A stretch of 64,000 nucleotides of DNA from Streptomyces griseiscabiei (GCF_020010925.1 NZ_JAGJBZ010000001.1:1240001-1304000); one strand, 5' to 3'. Shown: positions 19,856 through 28,942, counted from the first letter of the stretch. Numbers and translations are program-made. Notes: generated from the letters alone by a model not told the origin.

Positions 19856-20745
19856 GACAGTGCCCTCCCCAGTGCTCGTCGGGCCAGCGCGGCGACGGTG
19901 CGCCGCAGGTGCAGTACGGCGGGCGGAAGCGGTGGTACGGAGCCGTCGACCTCGGGGGCCGGGTCCGGGATGCAGGCGGCGGCCACGTACTCGCCGAAGG
20001 CCTGGAGCGCCTCGGGCACGAGGGTGCGCTCGCCGTCCCAGTCGATCAGCCGGCCGACCCAGGTCTCGGCGTCCAGGGGGCGCAGCGGCATCGGCGCTAT
20101 GGCTCCGACGGCGCACCGCACCCCGCGCCGGGCGGGGTCGAGGACGAGGGCGACGGAGGCGACCGCGCGGCCGGGGCCGGTGCGGCCGGTGGCCTTCAGG
20201 AAGACCTGGGGCGCGTGCAGCAGGGGCACGCGCACGAAGCCGATGAGTTCACCGGGCCGCAACATCTCCATGCCCGCCAGCAGGTGCGAAACGGGCATCT
20301 CGCGCCGGGCCCCGCCCGGGCCCGCGATGATCAGGGTGGCCTCCAGGGCGGCCAGCACGGGCAGCGCGTCCCCGGTGGGGGCGGCCGTCGCGATGTTGCC
20401 GCCGAGGGTGCCGGCGTTGCGGATCTGCGGGGGTCCGGCGGCGCGCGCGGCGGCGGCGAGCGCCGGAATGAGCGCCGCGAAATCCGGGCGCCCCATCCGG
20501 GCGTGCGTCAGTCCCGCCCCCAGGAGGGCGTGTCCGTCCTGGTACTGCCAGCCGCGGATCTCGCTGATCCGGCCCAGGCCGACCAGCGCGGCGGGCCTGA
20601 GCTGCCCGGAGTTGACCGCGGCCATGAGGTCCGTGCCGCCCGCCACCGGAACCGCCCAGGGCATGGCGGCGAGGGCCGCCACGGCCTCGTCCAGCGAGCC
20701 GGGCAGGGTCACGGCCTGCGCCGCCTGCGGTGCGTGCGTGGTCAA
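19852..20745 (-). CDS. Xanthine dehydrogenase family, FAD-binding subunit
   Basis: This 297-residue CoxM/CutM-type flavoprotein subunit passes electrons from the Fe-S clusters to FAD. The FAD motifs AGGTDLMAAVNSG (near 36) and NAGTLGGNIATAAPTGDALPVL (near 110) are present, and a C-terminal CO dehydrogenase flavoprotein domain follows. The TTG at 20745 is chosen because GGAAGGGG lies eight bases upstream and the protein start then matches relatives; a GTG 30 bases earlier is an alternative. It is first in the operon. Confidence 0.9.
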   Translation of the reverse strand: MTTHAPQAAQAVTLPGSLDEAVAALAAMPWAVPVAGGTDLMAAVNSGQLRPAALVGLGRISEIRGWQYQDGHALLGAGLTHARMGRPDFAALIPALAAAARAAGPPQIRNAGTLGGNIATAAPTGDALPVLAALEATLIIAGPGGARREMPVSHLLAGMEMLRPGELIGFVRVPLLHAPQVFLKATGRTGPGRAVASVALVLDPARRGVRCAVGAIAPMPLRPLDAETWVGRLIDWDGERTLVPEALQAFGEYVAAACIPDPAPEVDGSVPPLPPAVLHLRRTVAALARRALGRALS

Positions 20746-21023
20746 ACCGAGTGCCCCTTCCCGCTGCCCCACCTGGTCCGCCTGTGTTGCCGTACGGTAC
20801 GTGCTGACAGGGCGGACGTGGCAACTCTGGCACATTCTCACGAGGCCCGAACGCGGGGGTCCGCTAGGAGGCATTCGCCCACCTCACCCGAGAGATGGTC
20901 CGTTTTGACACGGCATCCCCCATAGGCACCCATTGCCACTTCCGGTGATCCTTGCCCCTCTTGTTCCTTCGGTGGCCACCGTCGCAGGGCACGCGCTTTC
21001 GGTCCTACGGGTTCGCCGCCGCC

Positions 21024-22670
21024 TCACACGTTCGGGGGCGCCCCCTCGATCGGGCGTCCGAGCACACCGGGTCGCCGTTGCCACGGACGCGGGCCGGAAG
21101 GCGGCCGATAACCGACCCCCAGGGCGTCAAGTCGCGCGTAGTGGGCCGTCATCCGGCGTGCGAAGCCGGCGAAGTCCCGTCCGGCGGGTTCCGGCAGTCT
21201 GCTCCAGGCCACCTCGGCGAAGGCCGCCAGGCGCGGGTACGTCTGGTAGTCCACGCGCGCGGGGTCCTCCATCACCTCGGTCCACACATTGGCCTGGGTG
21301 CCCAGGACGTGCCGCGCCTCGTCGGGCGTCAACTCCGGTGGAACCGGCTCGAACCGGAAGACGTCCTCCAGGGTGCGCACGAAGCCGATGGGCACCGGCT
21401 CGTCGGGGCCGCCGTCCTGACGGTGGTCCAGATACACCTGCTGCTCGGGACACATGACCACGTCGTGGCCCGCGCGGGCCGCCGTGATGCCGCCCGCGTA
21501 GCCCCGCCAGGACGACACGGCCGCCCCCGGCGCGAGGCCGCCCTGAAGGATCTCGTCCCATCCGATCAGGCGACGCCCGCGCGCGGTCAGCCAGTTGTCG
21601 AAGTGCCGCACGAACCACGACTGCAGCTCGTCCTCGTCCGCGAGCCCGAGGTCCCGGATCCGCGCCCGCGCCGTGGCCGACTCCCGCCACTGGTCCTTGG
21701 GGCACTCGTCGCCGCCGATGTGCACGAAGGACGAGAAGGCGGCGGCGTCGGCCGGGAACAGTTCCAGGACCTCCTCGAACACCCCCTCGTAGAAGCGCAG
21801 GGTGGTGTCGGTGGGGGCGAGGACGTTCTTGTTGATGCCCCAGGTGTCCCAGACCGTGAGGGAGGCCGTGTCGACGACATCGGAGTTGCCGAGTTCCGGA
21901 TACGCGGCGATGGCGGCCTGGCTGTGTCCGGGGACGTCGATCTCGGGGACCACGGTGATATGCCGCTCGGCCGCGTAGGCGACGATCTCGCGGATGTCGT
22001 CCTGGGTGTAGAACCCCCCGTGCGGTTTCTCCTCCCACAGCGGTGACGCCCGGTGGCCGAATTTGGTGCGCGCCCGCCAGGAACCGACCTCGGTCAGCCG
22101 GGGATATCTCTCGATCTCGATCCGCCAGCCCTGGTCGTCCGTCAAGTGGAAGTGCAGGACGTTGAGTTTGTGCGCGGCCATCAGGTCGAGATGGCGCAGC
22201 ACCTGGTCCTTGGGCAGGAAGTGCCGGGCCACGTCGAGCATGAGGCCGCGCCAGGCGAAGCGGGGCGAGTCCTCGACCGTGACGTACGGCACGGCCCAGG
22301 TCCGGTCGCGCCGGAGCGGGGCCCGGCGGAACGCGTCGGGGCCGAGCAGTTGCCGCAGCGTCTGGGCGCCCCAGAAGACACCGGCCGCGCTGCCGCCCTC
22401 GACGAGGACACCGGACGGGCCGCTGACGAGGCGGTACTCCTCGCGGCCGAGTCCGGGGTCGAGGACCAGACCGATGCCGTCCCCTTCCGTGTCGTCGAGT
22501 TCCCGGCCCTCGCGCAGCGGCAGCCCGGTGGCGTCCCGCAGGGCGGTGCGCAGCCAGTGCCCGACGCCCTCCGCCCCTTCGCCGGCGCAGAGCCGCGAAC
22601 GGGCCGTCAGCCGCACCTCGCCGGTGCCCGGGTCGACGCCGCGGGGCGCCGGAATCAGGTCCGCATTCAT
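21024..22670 (-). CDS. Beta-N-acetylhexosaminidase (GH20)
   Basis: This 548-residue enzyme has a small N-terminal GH20b-like domain (about 1-125), then the TIM barrel: WRGLMLDVARHFLPKD, LNVLHFHLTDDQGWRIE, PEIDVPGHSQAA and the catalytic HIGGDECP (Asp-Glu near 321-322). It cleaves terminal GlcNAc or GalNAc from chitin oligomers or glycans. No signal peptide is visible, so it probably acts in the cytoplasm on sugars brought in by the adjoining ABC importer. ATG 22670 and GTG 22673 are equally placed. Confidence 0.95.
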   Translation of the reverse strand: MNADLIPAPRGVDPGTGEVRLTARSRLCAGEGAEGVGHWLRTALRDATGLPLREGRELDDTEGDGIGLVLDPGLGREEYRLVSGPSGVLVEGGSAAGVFWGAQTLRQLLGPDAFRRAPLRRDRTWAVPYVTVEDSPRFAWRGLMLDVARHFLPKDQVLRHLDLMAAHKLNVLHFHLTDDQGWRIEIERYPRLTEVGSWRARTKFGHRASPLWEEKPHGGFYTQDDIREIVAYAAERHITVVPEIDVPGHSQAAIAAYPELGNSDVVDTASLTVWDTWGINKNVLAPTDTTLRFYEGVFEEVLELFPADAAAFSSFVHIGGDECPKDQWRESATARARIRDLGLADEDELQSWFVRHFDNWLTARGRRLIGWDEILQGGLAPGAAVSSWRGYAGGITAARAGHDVVMCPEQQVYLDHRQDGGPDEPVPIGFVRTLEDVFRFEPVPPELTPDEARHVLGTQANVWTEVMEDPARVDYQTYPRLAAFAEVAWSRLPEPAGRDFAGFARRMTAHYARLDALGVGYRPPSGPRPWQRRPGVLGRPIEGAPPNV

Positions 22671-22674
22671 CACG

Positions 22675-23517
22675 TCAGTCCTTCACCGCGCCGCCCAGTC
22701 CGGAGACCAGCCGTCGCTGTACGAGTACGAAGAAGATCAGCACGGGAACGGTCATCACCGTGGACGCCGCCATCACACCGCCCCAGTCCGGCTCTTCCGG
22801 CTTGTAGAACACCAGCAGGGCCATCGGCAGGGTCGACTGGGAGGTGTCGCTGATGATGAACGACTTGGCGAACAGGAAGTCGTTCCAGGCCGAGATGAAG
22901 GAGAAGACACTGGTGGCCACCAGTCCCGGGAAGACCAGCGGGAAAAGGATCTGCCAGAGGAATCGGGAACGGCTCGCCCCGTCCAGGTAGGCCGCCTCCT
23001 CCAGCGCCTCCGGTACGGCCTTCACGAATCCCCGCAGCATCCAGATCGCGAACGGCAGCGAGAACGCGATGTGCGGCAGGATCAGCGCGCCCAGGGTGTT
23101 GAGTTGGCCGAAGTCCCGCATCTGGAAGAAGAGCGGGATGGTCAGTGCCTCCACCGGCACCATCTGCGCGACCAGGAACATGATCAGCAGGGTGGTCCGG
23201 AACCGGAAACGGAATCGGGTGACCGCCGTCGCCGCGAGAAACGCGATCAGCGCGGAGACGACCACCACCGTGCAGGCGACGACAAGGCTGTTGAGGAAGT
23301 AGCGGCCGAATTCCTGCTGCCCGAAGACCCGGCGGAAGGAATCCAGGGTCGGCGCGAGCGTCCAGGGCCGGGGCTCGGTCGACTCGATCTCACCCGTCGG
23401 TTTGAAGGCGCTGAGCGCCATCCAGTAAAGCGGGAACGCCACCACGACCGCGATGACCAGGGCCGATGCCTCCGCCGCGAACCGCCAGGGCCGCCGTACG
23501 AAACCCGTCGAATTCAC
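22675..23517 (-). CDS. Sugar ABC permease, MalG-like
   Basis: This 280-residue inner-membrane permease has six membrane helices and the EAA loop EEAAYLDGASRSRFLWQILFPLVFPGL, as in carbohydrate importers (CUT1 family). The GTG start overlaps the stop of the first permease by four bases, and the stop is followed almost at once by the hexosaminidase start. Together these suggest uptake of amino-sugar oligomers. No ATPase gene is in the cluster, so a shared ATPase such as MsiK is expected in Streptomyces. Confidence 0.94.
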   Translation of the reverse strand: MNSTGFVRRPWRFAAEASALVIAVVVAFPLYWMALSAFKPTGEIESTEPRPWTLAPTLDSFRRVFGQQEFGRYFLNSLVVACTVVVVSALIAFLAATAVTRFRFRFRTTLLIMFLVAQMVPVEALTIPLFFQMRDFGQLNTLGALILPHIAFSLPFAIWMLRGFVKAVPEALEEAAYLDGASRSRFLWQILFPLVFPGLVATSVFSFISAWNDFLFAKSFIISDTSQSTLPMALLVFYKPEEPDWGGVMAASTVMTVPVLIFFVLVQRRLVSGLGGAVKD

Positions 23518-24494
23518 AGCTCCTCCCCCTGTCTGCGCAGCAGTCGCAAATACACCAGGGTGACCGCCAGCAGAATCACCAGCATCACCACGCCGATCGC
23601 GGAACCGAGGCTGTACTGGGAGGACGCGAAGGCCTTCTGGTAGGCGTACACGTTCAGGACGAGGTTCTGGCCCGCGATACCGCCGCCGCTCGTCATCACA
23701 TAGATCTGGGTGAAGACCTTGAAGTCCCAGATGATCGACTGAATGGTGACGACGACGAGGATCGGGCGGAGCATCGGCGCGAGGACCGACCGCCAGATCC
23801 GCCACTGCGAGGCGCCGTCCAGCGCCGCGGCCTCCAGGACCTCGGCGGGCACGGAGCGGATACCGGCGTAGACGGTCACCATCACGAACGGGAAGGAGCA
23901 CCAGACCACTTCGAGCAGGACGAGGAAGAAGGCGCTGTACCCGCCGTACGTCCAGGAGTGGTCGCCCAGCCCCAGGATGCGGTTGACCGGGCCGAAGTCC
24001 GGGTCGAACAGCAGCAGCCACACCGTGGACCCGGTGATCGCCGGTGTCGCCCACGCCCCGAGCGCGGCCAGCATCAGCGCGAGGCGCGGCAGGGCCCGTA
24101 TCCGGGTCAGCAGCACGGCGAGCGCGCACCCCACGGCGAGTGTGGACACCACACAGCCCGCCGCGAAGACGACCGTGGCGAGCAGCACCCGCCAGAACTG
24201 CCCGTCCCCGAACAGCTCGGCGTAGTTCCCGAACCCCTGGAAGGTGGCCGGTTCGCCACCGCTGACCTGGGCCTGCGTGTACTCGAAGAACGAGATCAGC
24301 CCGAGCTGATAGATCGGATAGACGAGCAGCCCACCGAGGACGACAAGGGCGGGGGCGAGATAGAGCCAGGGGGTGGCGCCCCCGTAGGGGCGCGAGGAAC
24401 TGCGCGAGAAACCACGACGGACCCGAGGCCGCCGACGCTCAGTACCCCCCACCCCCTTGGGCACCCCCCGCTCAACCAGCGGAGCCGAACGCAT
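23514..24494 (-). CDS. Sugar ABC permease, MalF-like, with repeat-derived N-terminus
   Basis: This 326-residue permease has its first membrane helix at WLYLAPALVVLGGLLVYPIYQLG and the EAA loop EAAALDGASQWRIWRSVLAPMLRP. The N-terminal 42 residues are Arg/Ser-rich, and RGFSRSSSRPYGGA is the translation of a half-copy of the dispersed repeat. The start is uncertain: ATG 24494 overlaps the binding-protein gene by 23 bases, while GTGs at 24464 or 24446 would shorten the tail. Membrane function should not depend on this choice. Confidence 0.88.
   Translation of the reverse strand: MRSAPLVERGVPKGVGGTERRRPRVRRGFSRSSSRPYGGATPWLYLAPALVVLGGLLVYPIYQLGLISFFEYTQAQVSGGEPATFQGFGNYAELFGDGQFWRVLLATVVFAAGCVVSTLAVGCALAVLLTRIRALPRLALMLAALGAWATPAITGSTVWLLLFDPDFGPVNRILGLGDHSWTYGGYSAFFLVLLEVVWCSFPFVMVTVYAGIRSVPAEVLEAAALDGASQWRIWRSVLAPMLRPILVVVTIQSIIWDFKVFTQIYVMTSGGGIAGQNLVLNVYAYQKAFASSQYSLGSAIGVVMLVILLAVTLVYLRLLRRQGEEL
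24386..24407 (-). repeat. Half-copy of the dispersed repeat inside a coding region
   Basis: On the + strand this reads AGGGGCGCGAGGAACTGCGCG, one base different from the right core of the repeat near 600. It is read through as codons of the MalF-like permease N-terminus rather than lying in a gap. Confidence 0.85.
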
Positions 24495-25773
24495 CGTTCA
24501 TCTGCTTCGCCGCGTCCTTCGACGCCCCGGCCACGTCCTTCTTGCCGCTGACGACCTCCTGGAACATCGTCGGCAGCACCAGCGAGGCGTCGATCTGCGC
24601 CCAGGCCGGCGACACGGGCACGAACTTGGTGCCGGAGGACAGCGTCTTCACGAACGGCTCGATGAACGGCTCCTCCTTGGCCGCCTCGGCGCGTACGTCG
24701 GTGTACGTCGGCAGGAAGCCCATCGCGTCGAAGAGTTCGCCCTGGGTCTCCTTGGAGGCAAGCCGCTTCATCAGGTCGACGGCGAGGGTGCGGTGCGTGG
24801 TGCTCTTCAGGACGCCGAGGTTGTTGCCGCCCGCGAACGCCGGGGCGACCGAGCCGGACTTCACGCCCGGCAGGGGTACGACCGCGTACTTGCCCTTGAC
24901 CTTGCCGGCCTCCACGGCCGCGTGGCTGAAGTCGCCGCCGATCGCCATGCCCGCCTTGCCGGCCGCGAACGCGGTGACCGTGTCGTTGCCGCCCATGCTC
25001 GCGCACTTGGCGGCGGGGCAGTTGTCGTCGCCGAAGAGCGCGGTGTAGGCCTTGATGCCCTTCTGCGCGGCGGCGCCGTCGATCGTGGAGGCGTACGAGC
25101 CGCCCTTGCCCTCGGCTATCTCGCCGCCGTTGGCCCAGACGAACGGCATGGCGCCGTAGGTGTAGGCGCCGCCGACGGCGAGGCCGTACAGGTCGGGCTT
25201 GGCGGCCCGGATCTGCTTGGCGGTGGCGGTCAACTCGTCCAGGGTCTTCGGGACTTCGAGGCCGAGCTCCTCGAAGACGTCGGTGCGGTAGTACAGCGCG
25301 CGCACGCCGACGAAGAAGGGCGCCCCGTAGATCTTGCCGTCGACCGTCACGGAGGTCTTGGCGGTGGGGTCGGAGTCCTTCGACTCGGACCAGGCGTTGA
25401 AGTCGGCGGTGACGTCGGCGAGTCCGCCGTCCTTGACGTAGCCGGCCGTGTCGGTGTTGCCGTACTCGATGAGGTCGGGGGCGCTCTTCGGGTCGTTGAA
25501 GGCGGCCTTGATGCGCTGGGCGCGGGTCTCGACGGGGATGTACTCGATCTTGACCTTCGCGCCGTCGTGGGCCTTCTCGAAGGCGGAGACGACCGTGTCG
25601 ACGACCTTCTGCTTCGGCTCGTTGCTCACTTCCTGGAAGAGCCAGACCCGGAGGGTGCCGGTCTTCTCGTCCTCCCCGGAGGCGGAGTTGTCCGAGGTCT
25701 GCGGGGCGCAGGCGGTCAGTCCCGCGAGGGTGAGGGCCGCTACGGGCGCGAGCAGTCTGGCGGCGAGCTTCAT
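24472..25773 (-). CDS. Sugar-binding lipoprotein of the ABC importer
   Basis: This 433-residue extracellular binding protein (family 1, MalE-like) has a signal peptide MKLAARLLAPVAALTLAGLTAC with the lipobox Cys near 23. After it come the binding lobes with LRVWLFQEVSN, DLIEYGNTDTAGYVKDG, YGAPFFVGVRALYYRTDVFEELGL and ANGGEIAEG. The ATG has GGAGGAA nine bases upstream. It is the first gene of an operon with two permeases and a hexosaminidase. The substrate is inferred to be a GlcNAc-containing sugar from the hexosaminidase neighbour. Confidence 0.95.
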   Translation of the reverse strand: MKLAARLLAPVAALTLAGLTACAPQTSDNSASGEDEKTGTLRVWLFQEVSNEPKQKVVDTVVSAFEKAHDGAKVKIEYIPVETRAQRIKAAFNDPKSAPDLIEYGNTDTAGYVKDGGLADVTADFNAWSESKDSDPTAKTSVTVDGKIYGAPFFVGVRALYYRTDVFEELGLEVPKTLDELTATAKQIRAAKPDLYGLAVGGAYTYGAMPFVWANGGEIAEGKGGSYASTIDGAAAQKGIKAYTALFGDDNCPAAKCASMGGNDTVTAFAAGKAGMAIGGDFSHAAVEAGKVKGKYAVVPLPGVKSGSVAPAFAGGNNLGVLKSTTHRTLAVDLMKRLASKETQGELFDAMGFLPTYTDVRAEAAKEEPFIEPFVKTLSSGTKFVPVSPAWAQIDASLVLPTMFQEVVSGKKDVAGASKDAAKQMNDAFGSAG

Positions 25774-25804
25774 GAAGTTGTTCCTCCGGAGGGGGGAGCG
25801 GAGT

Positions 25805-25842
25805 GTTGCATTCTCTGCAACGGGCGTTCTGCTCTGTACAAC
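25805..25842. promoter_or_regulatory. Two operator-like palindromes upstream of the sugar operon
   Basis: GTTGCA-N5-TGCAAC (25805-25821) is a perfect palindrome. A related copy, GTTCTG-N5-TACAAC (25826-25842), begins exactly 21 bases later, two helical turns. They sit 32-69 bases upstream of the binding-protein ATG, as expected for a LacI- or ROK-type sugar repressor. Confidence 0.55.
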
Positions 25843-25878
25843 ACACCGGAGGCTAGGGAGTACATGGACATGACCACA

Positions 25879-25894
25879 AGAGGTCTCAACCACC
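25879..25894 (-). promoter_or_regulatory. DasR-like site (weak)
   Basis: The minus strand reads GGTGGTTGAGACCTCT, matching 11 of 16 positions of the DasR consensus (ACTGGTCTAGACCACT as I recall it), with the TGGT and AGACC halves intact. DasR controls GlcNAc and chitin genes, which fits the hexosaminidase in this operon. Confidence 0.35.
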
Positions 25895-26006
25895 TTGTGA
25901 TCCGGGGAAGCGCCCTGTGCAACGGAGGTCAGGGCAAAGGCCGCGACAAAGCCCGGGAACACCGGTCACCGGCCCTCCCGAGCTGATCGCTTCGTATTGC
26001 TTCTTG

Positions 26007-26288
26007 CTACTTCTTGCCGTCGCCCTTGTCGTCGCCGCCCGCGCCGAGGGACTCGAAGATCTCCTTGCACATGGGGCACACGGGGTACTTCTTCGGGTCA
26101 CGGCCCGGGACCCACACCTTGCCGCACAACGCCACGACGGGCGTGCCGTCGAGGGCGCTCGCCATGATCTTGTCCTTCTGGACGTAGTGGGCGAAGCGCT
26201 CGTGGTCGCCATCGCCGTGCGACGTCTGGGGCGTCGGCTCGACGAGGGTCCCCGTACCAGTACCGCGCTCGGGCTCAAGAGTGCTCAT
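26007..26288 (-). CDS. DUF3039 protein, small zinc-ribbon-like
   Basis: This 93-residue protein has a central HERFAHYVQKDKIMASALDG and a C-terminal CGKVWVPGRDPKKYPVCPMCKEI, with three Cys that could bind metal. It matches the actinobacterial DUF3039 family, for which I know no function. The ATG at 26288 gives the usual MSTLEPERG start; a longer ATG at 26318 would overlap the yqgE stop. It follows yqgE on the same strand. Confidence 0.88.
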   Translation of the reverse strand: MSTLEPERGTGTGTLVEPTPQTSHGDGDHERFAHYVQKDKIMASALDGTPVVALCGKVWVPGRDPKKYPVCPMCKEIFESLGAGGDDKGDGKK

Positions 26289-26317
26289 GACGCCAAGGGT
26301 ACTGAAGCTCACAGGCA

Positions 26318-26890
26318 TCAGTTGAGCGAAGGGTCGTCCGGGTACGTGGCCACCATCGCCAGTTCGCTGCGCTGGCGTCGCAGGACCTCGCGCCAGAGTC
26401 TCTCGGGGCAGGGGGAGGAGACGTCGCCGGGCTCGGACTCGACGACGTACCAGGCGCCCTCCGACAGTTCGTCCTCCAGCTGGCCGGGGCCCCAGCCCGC
26501 GTACCCGGCGAAGATCCGCAGGGAGCCCAGCGCGGAGGCCAGCAGTTCCGGTGGGGCCTCCAGGTCGACGAGGCCGATCGCGCCGTGCACGCGCCGCCAG
26601 CCGAGTGGTGCCCGGTCCGCGGAGCCTTGGCCGGGGATCACCGCGACCCCCAGCGCCGAGTCCAGCTGCACCGGTCCGCCCTGGAAGACCACCCCTGGTT
26701 CGCCGGCGAGCTCCGCCCAGCCCTCCAGGATGTCGCCGACACCCACCGGGGTGGGCCGGTTGAGGACCACGCCGAGCGAGCCCTTCTCGTCGTGGTCGAG
26801 GAGCAGCACGACAGCGCGGTCGAAGTTCGGGTCCGCCAGGGCGGGCGTGGCCACGAGCAGCCGCCCTGTGAGCGAGGACACCTCGGTCAT
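26318..26890 (-). CDS. YqgE/AlgH family protein
   Basis: This 190-residue cytoplasmic protein has the family hallmarks LTGRLLVATPALADPNFDRAVVLLLDHDEKGSLGVVLNRP, VFQGGPVQ and YAGWGPGQLEDEL. YqgE/AlgH proteins are conserved across bacteria without a settled biochemical role. It is transcribed divergently from murA across about 310 bases. The ATG at 26890 gives MTEVSS; an ATG three codons upstream is also possible. Confidence 0.95.
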   Translation of the reverse strand: MTEVSSLTGRLLVATPALADPNFDRAVVLLLDHDEKGSLGVVLNRPTPVGVGDILEGWAELAGEPGVVFQGGPVQLDSALGVAVIPGQGSADRAPLGWRRVHGAIGLVDLEAPPELLASALGSLRIFAGYAGWGPGQLEDELSEGAWYVVESEPGDVSSPCPERLWREVLRRQRSELAMVATYPDDPSLN

Positions 26891-27201
26891 GCCAGACATG
26901 ATCCCGCATCCCGCCCCCGCGCGGGGAGCCAATCCCCCGAGCGGTGTGCGCGCAGCTCACGGCGCAGGGGAGCCACGGGGGCGCACGGCGGTGACGGTGA
27001 CCCCGTGTGGCCGGTGGTGAACGGTTCGTGTTGTGGCAAACCCATGACGTGGCTGAGAAGCCCTTGGGCTTACGGAAGGGGGGTGGGCGGCGATTACGCT
27101 AGCTCTCCGGCTCGCGCCGCGCCGACCCCCGTACAACGGGTCCGTCGGCCGTCCGCCCACGCCGTACACGCCTCTGCCCAACTCCACGGAACGCGAGATC
27201 C
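26891..27201. other. Divergent promoter region between yqgE and murA
   Basis: This gap must hold both promoters. GATTACGCT near 27091-27099 is a possible -10 element toward murA, but no matching -35 at normal spacing is clear. No gene or strong repeat is seen. Confidence 0.5.
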
Positions 27202-28548
27202 ATGACCGTCAACGGCTCTGACGACGTACTGCTTGTACACGGCGGCACCCCGCTCAGTGGCGAGATCCGTGTCCGCGGTGCGAAGAACCTCGTACCCAAG
27301 GCCATGGTCGCCGCGCTGCTCGGCAGCGGTCCGAGCCGGCTGCGCAATGTGCCGGACATCCGCGATGTGCGGGTGGTGCGCGGGCTGCTCCAGCTGCATG
27401 GCGTAACGGTCCGCCCGGGTGACGAGCCGGGCGAGCTGGTGATGGACCCGACGAACGTGGAGAGCGCGAACGTCGCCGACATCGACGCCCACGCGGGCTC
27501 GTCGCGCATCCCGATCCTGTTCTGCGGCCCGCTCCTGCACCGCCTCGGCCACGCCTTCATCCCCGGTCTCGGCGGCTGCGACATCGGCGGCCGGCCCATC
27601 GACTTCCACTTCGAGGTGCTGCGGCAGTTCGGCGCGAAGATCGAGAAGCGGGACGACGGCCAGTACCTGGAGGCGCCGCGGCGGCTGCGGGGCACGAAGA
27701 TCCAGCTGCCGTACCCGTCGGTGGGCGCCACCGAGCAGGTGCTGCTCACGGCCGTCCTCGCGGAGGGCGTGACGGAACTCGCGAACGCGGCCATCGAGCC
27801 CGAGATCGAGGACCTGATCTGCGTCCTGCAGAAGATGGGCGCCATCATCGCGATGGACACCGACCGGACGATCCGCATCACCGGTGTGGACTCGCTCGGC
27901 GGCTACAACCACAAGGCGCTCCCGGACCGCCTGGAGGCCGCCTCCTGGGCGTCCGCCGCGCTGGCGACCGAGGGCGACATCTACATCCGGGGCGCCCAGC
28001 AGCGCTCGATGATGACGTTCCTGAACACCTACCGGAAGGTGGGCGGTGCCTTCGAGATCGACGACGAGGGCATCCGCTTCTGGCACCCGGGCGGCCAGCT
28101 GAAGTCGATCGCGCTGGAGACGGACGTCCACCCCGGTTTCCAGACCGACTGGCAGCAGCCCCTGGTCGTGGCCCTGACGCAGGCCACCGGCCTGTCGATC
28201 GTGCACGAGACGGTCTACGAGTCCCGCCTCGGCTTCACCTCCGCGCTGAACCAGATGGGCGCGCACATCCAGCTCTACCGCGAGTGCCTCGGCGGCTCGG
28301 ACTGCCGCTTCGGCCAGCGCAACTTCCTGCACTCGGCGGTCGTCTCCGGCCCCACCCGGCTGCAGGGCGCCGACCTGGTCATCCCCGACCTCCGCGGCGG
28401 CTTCTCGTATCTGATCGCCGCTCTCGCCGCCCAGGGCACCTCCCGGGTCCACGGCATCGAGCTGATCAACCGCGGCTACGAGAACTTCATGGAGAAGCTC
28501 ATGGAGTTGGGCGCGAAGGTCGAGCTGCCGGGCAAGGCACTCGGCTAG
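27202..28548 (+). CDS. murA: UDP-N-acetylglucosamine 1-carboxyvinyltransferase
   Basis: MurA transfers enolpyruvyl from PEP to UDP-GlcNAc, the first committed step of peptidoglycan synthesis in the cytoplasm. The 448-residue protein has the RGAKN motif (Lys28), LLTAVLAEG, and the active-site loop GLGGCDIGGRPID, with Cys126 at the position attacked by fosfomycin. Mycobacterial MurA has Asp here, so this enzyme should be of the fosfomycin-sensitive type. It ends at a strong hairpin shared with the converging hup gene. Confidence 0.97.
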   Translation: MTVNGSDDVLLVHGGTPLSGEIRVRGAKNLVPKAMVAALLGSGPSRLRNVPDIRDVRVVRGLLQLHGVTVRPGDEPGELVMDPTNVESANVADIDAHAGSSRIPILFCGPLLHRLGHAFIPGLGGCDIGGRPIDFHFEVLRQFGAKIEKRDDGQYLEAPRRLRGTKIQLPYPSVGATEQVLLTAVLAEGVTELANAAIEPEIEDLICVLQKMGAIIAMDTDRTIRITGVDSLGGYNHKALPDRLEAASWASAALATEGDIYIRGAQQRSMMTFLNTYRKVGGAFEIDDEGIRFWHPGGQLKSIALETDVHPGFQTDWQQPLVVALTQATGLSIVHETVYESRLGFTSALNQMGAHIQLYRECLGGSDCRFGQRNFLHSAVVSGPTRLQGADLVIPDLRGGFSYLIAALAAQGTSRVHGIELINRGYENFMEKLMELGAKVELPGKALG

Positions 28549-28572
28549 CGGTACGGCCCACCCCGGCACGAC

Positions 28573-28612
28573 GATGGGGGCGGCACCTGGAAGACCAGGT
28601 GCCGCCCCCATC
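28573..28612. terminator. Bidirectional terminator between murA and hup
   Basis: A perfect 18-base-pair stem (28573-28590 with 28595-28612) closes on an AAGA loop. It lies 25 bases after the murA stop and 49 bases from the hup stop, serving both convergent genes. Confidence 0.9.
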
Positions 28613-28660
28613 AGGCGTTCTGCACGCGCCACACCATCCCCGGAAGGACGGACGGCAAGG

Positions 28661-28942
28661 CTACTTGCCCTTGGCCGCTTCCTTGAGCTTGCTGCCCGCG
28701 GAGACCTTCACGCTGTAGCCGGCGGGGATCTGGATCGGGTCGCCGGTCTGCGGGTTGCGAGCGGTGCGAGCGGCACGGTGGGTGCGCTCGAAGGTCAGGA
28801 AGCCGGGGATGGTGACCTTCTCGTCGCCCTTGGCGACGATGTCGCCGACGACCTCGGCGAACGCGGCCAGCACGGCGTCGGCGTCCTTGCGGGTCACCTC
28901 GGCGCGGTCGGCCAGCGCGGCCACCAGCTCACTGCGGTTCAT
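28661..28942 (-). CDS. hup: DNA-binding protein HU
   Basis: This 93-residue nucleoid protein has MNRSELVAALADRAEVTRKDAD at the start and the DNA-binding arm GFLTFERTHRAARTARNPQTGDPIQIPAG, typical of HU. It is the short form, without the Lys/Pro/Ala-rich tail of the second Streptomyces HU (HupS type). It bends and compacts DNA. It is a single gene with its own promoter region at 28943-29210 and a shared terminator with murA. Confidence 0.97.
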   Translation of the reverse strand: MNRSELVAALADRAEVTRKDADAVLAAFAEVVGDIVAKGDEKVTIPGFLTFERTHRAARTARNPQTGDPIQIPAGYSVKVSAGSKLKEAAKGK

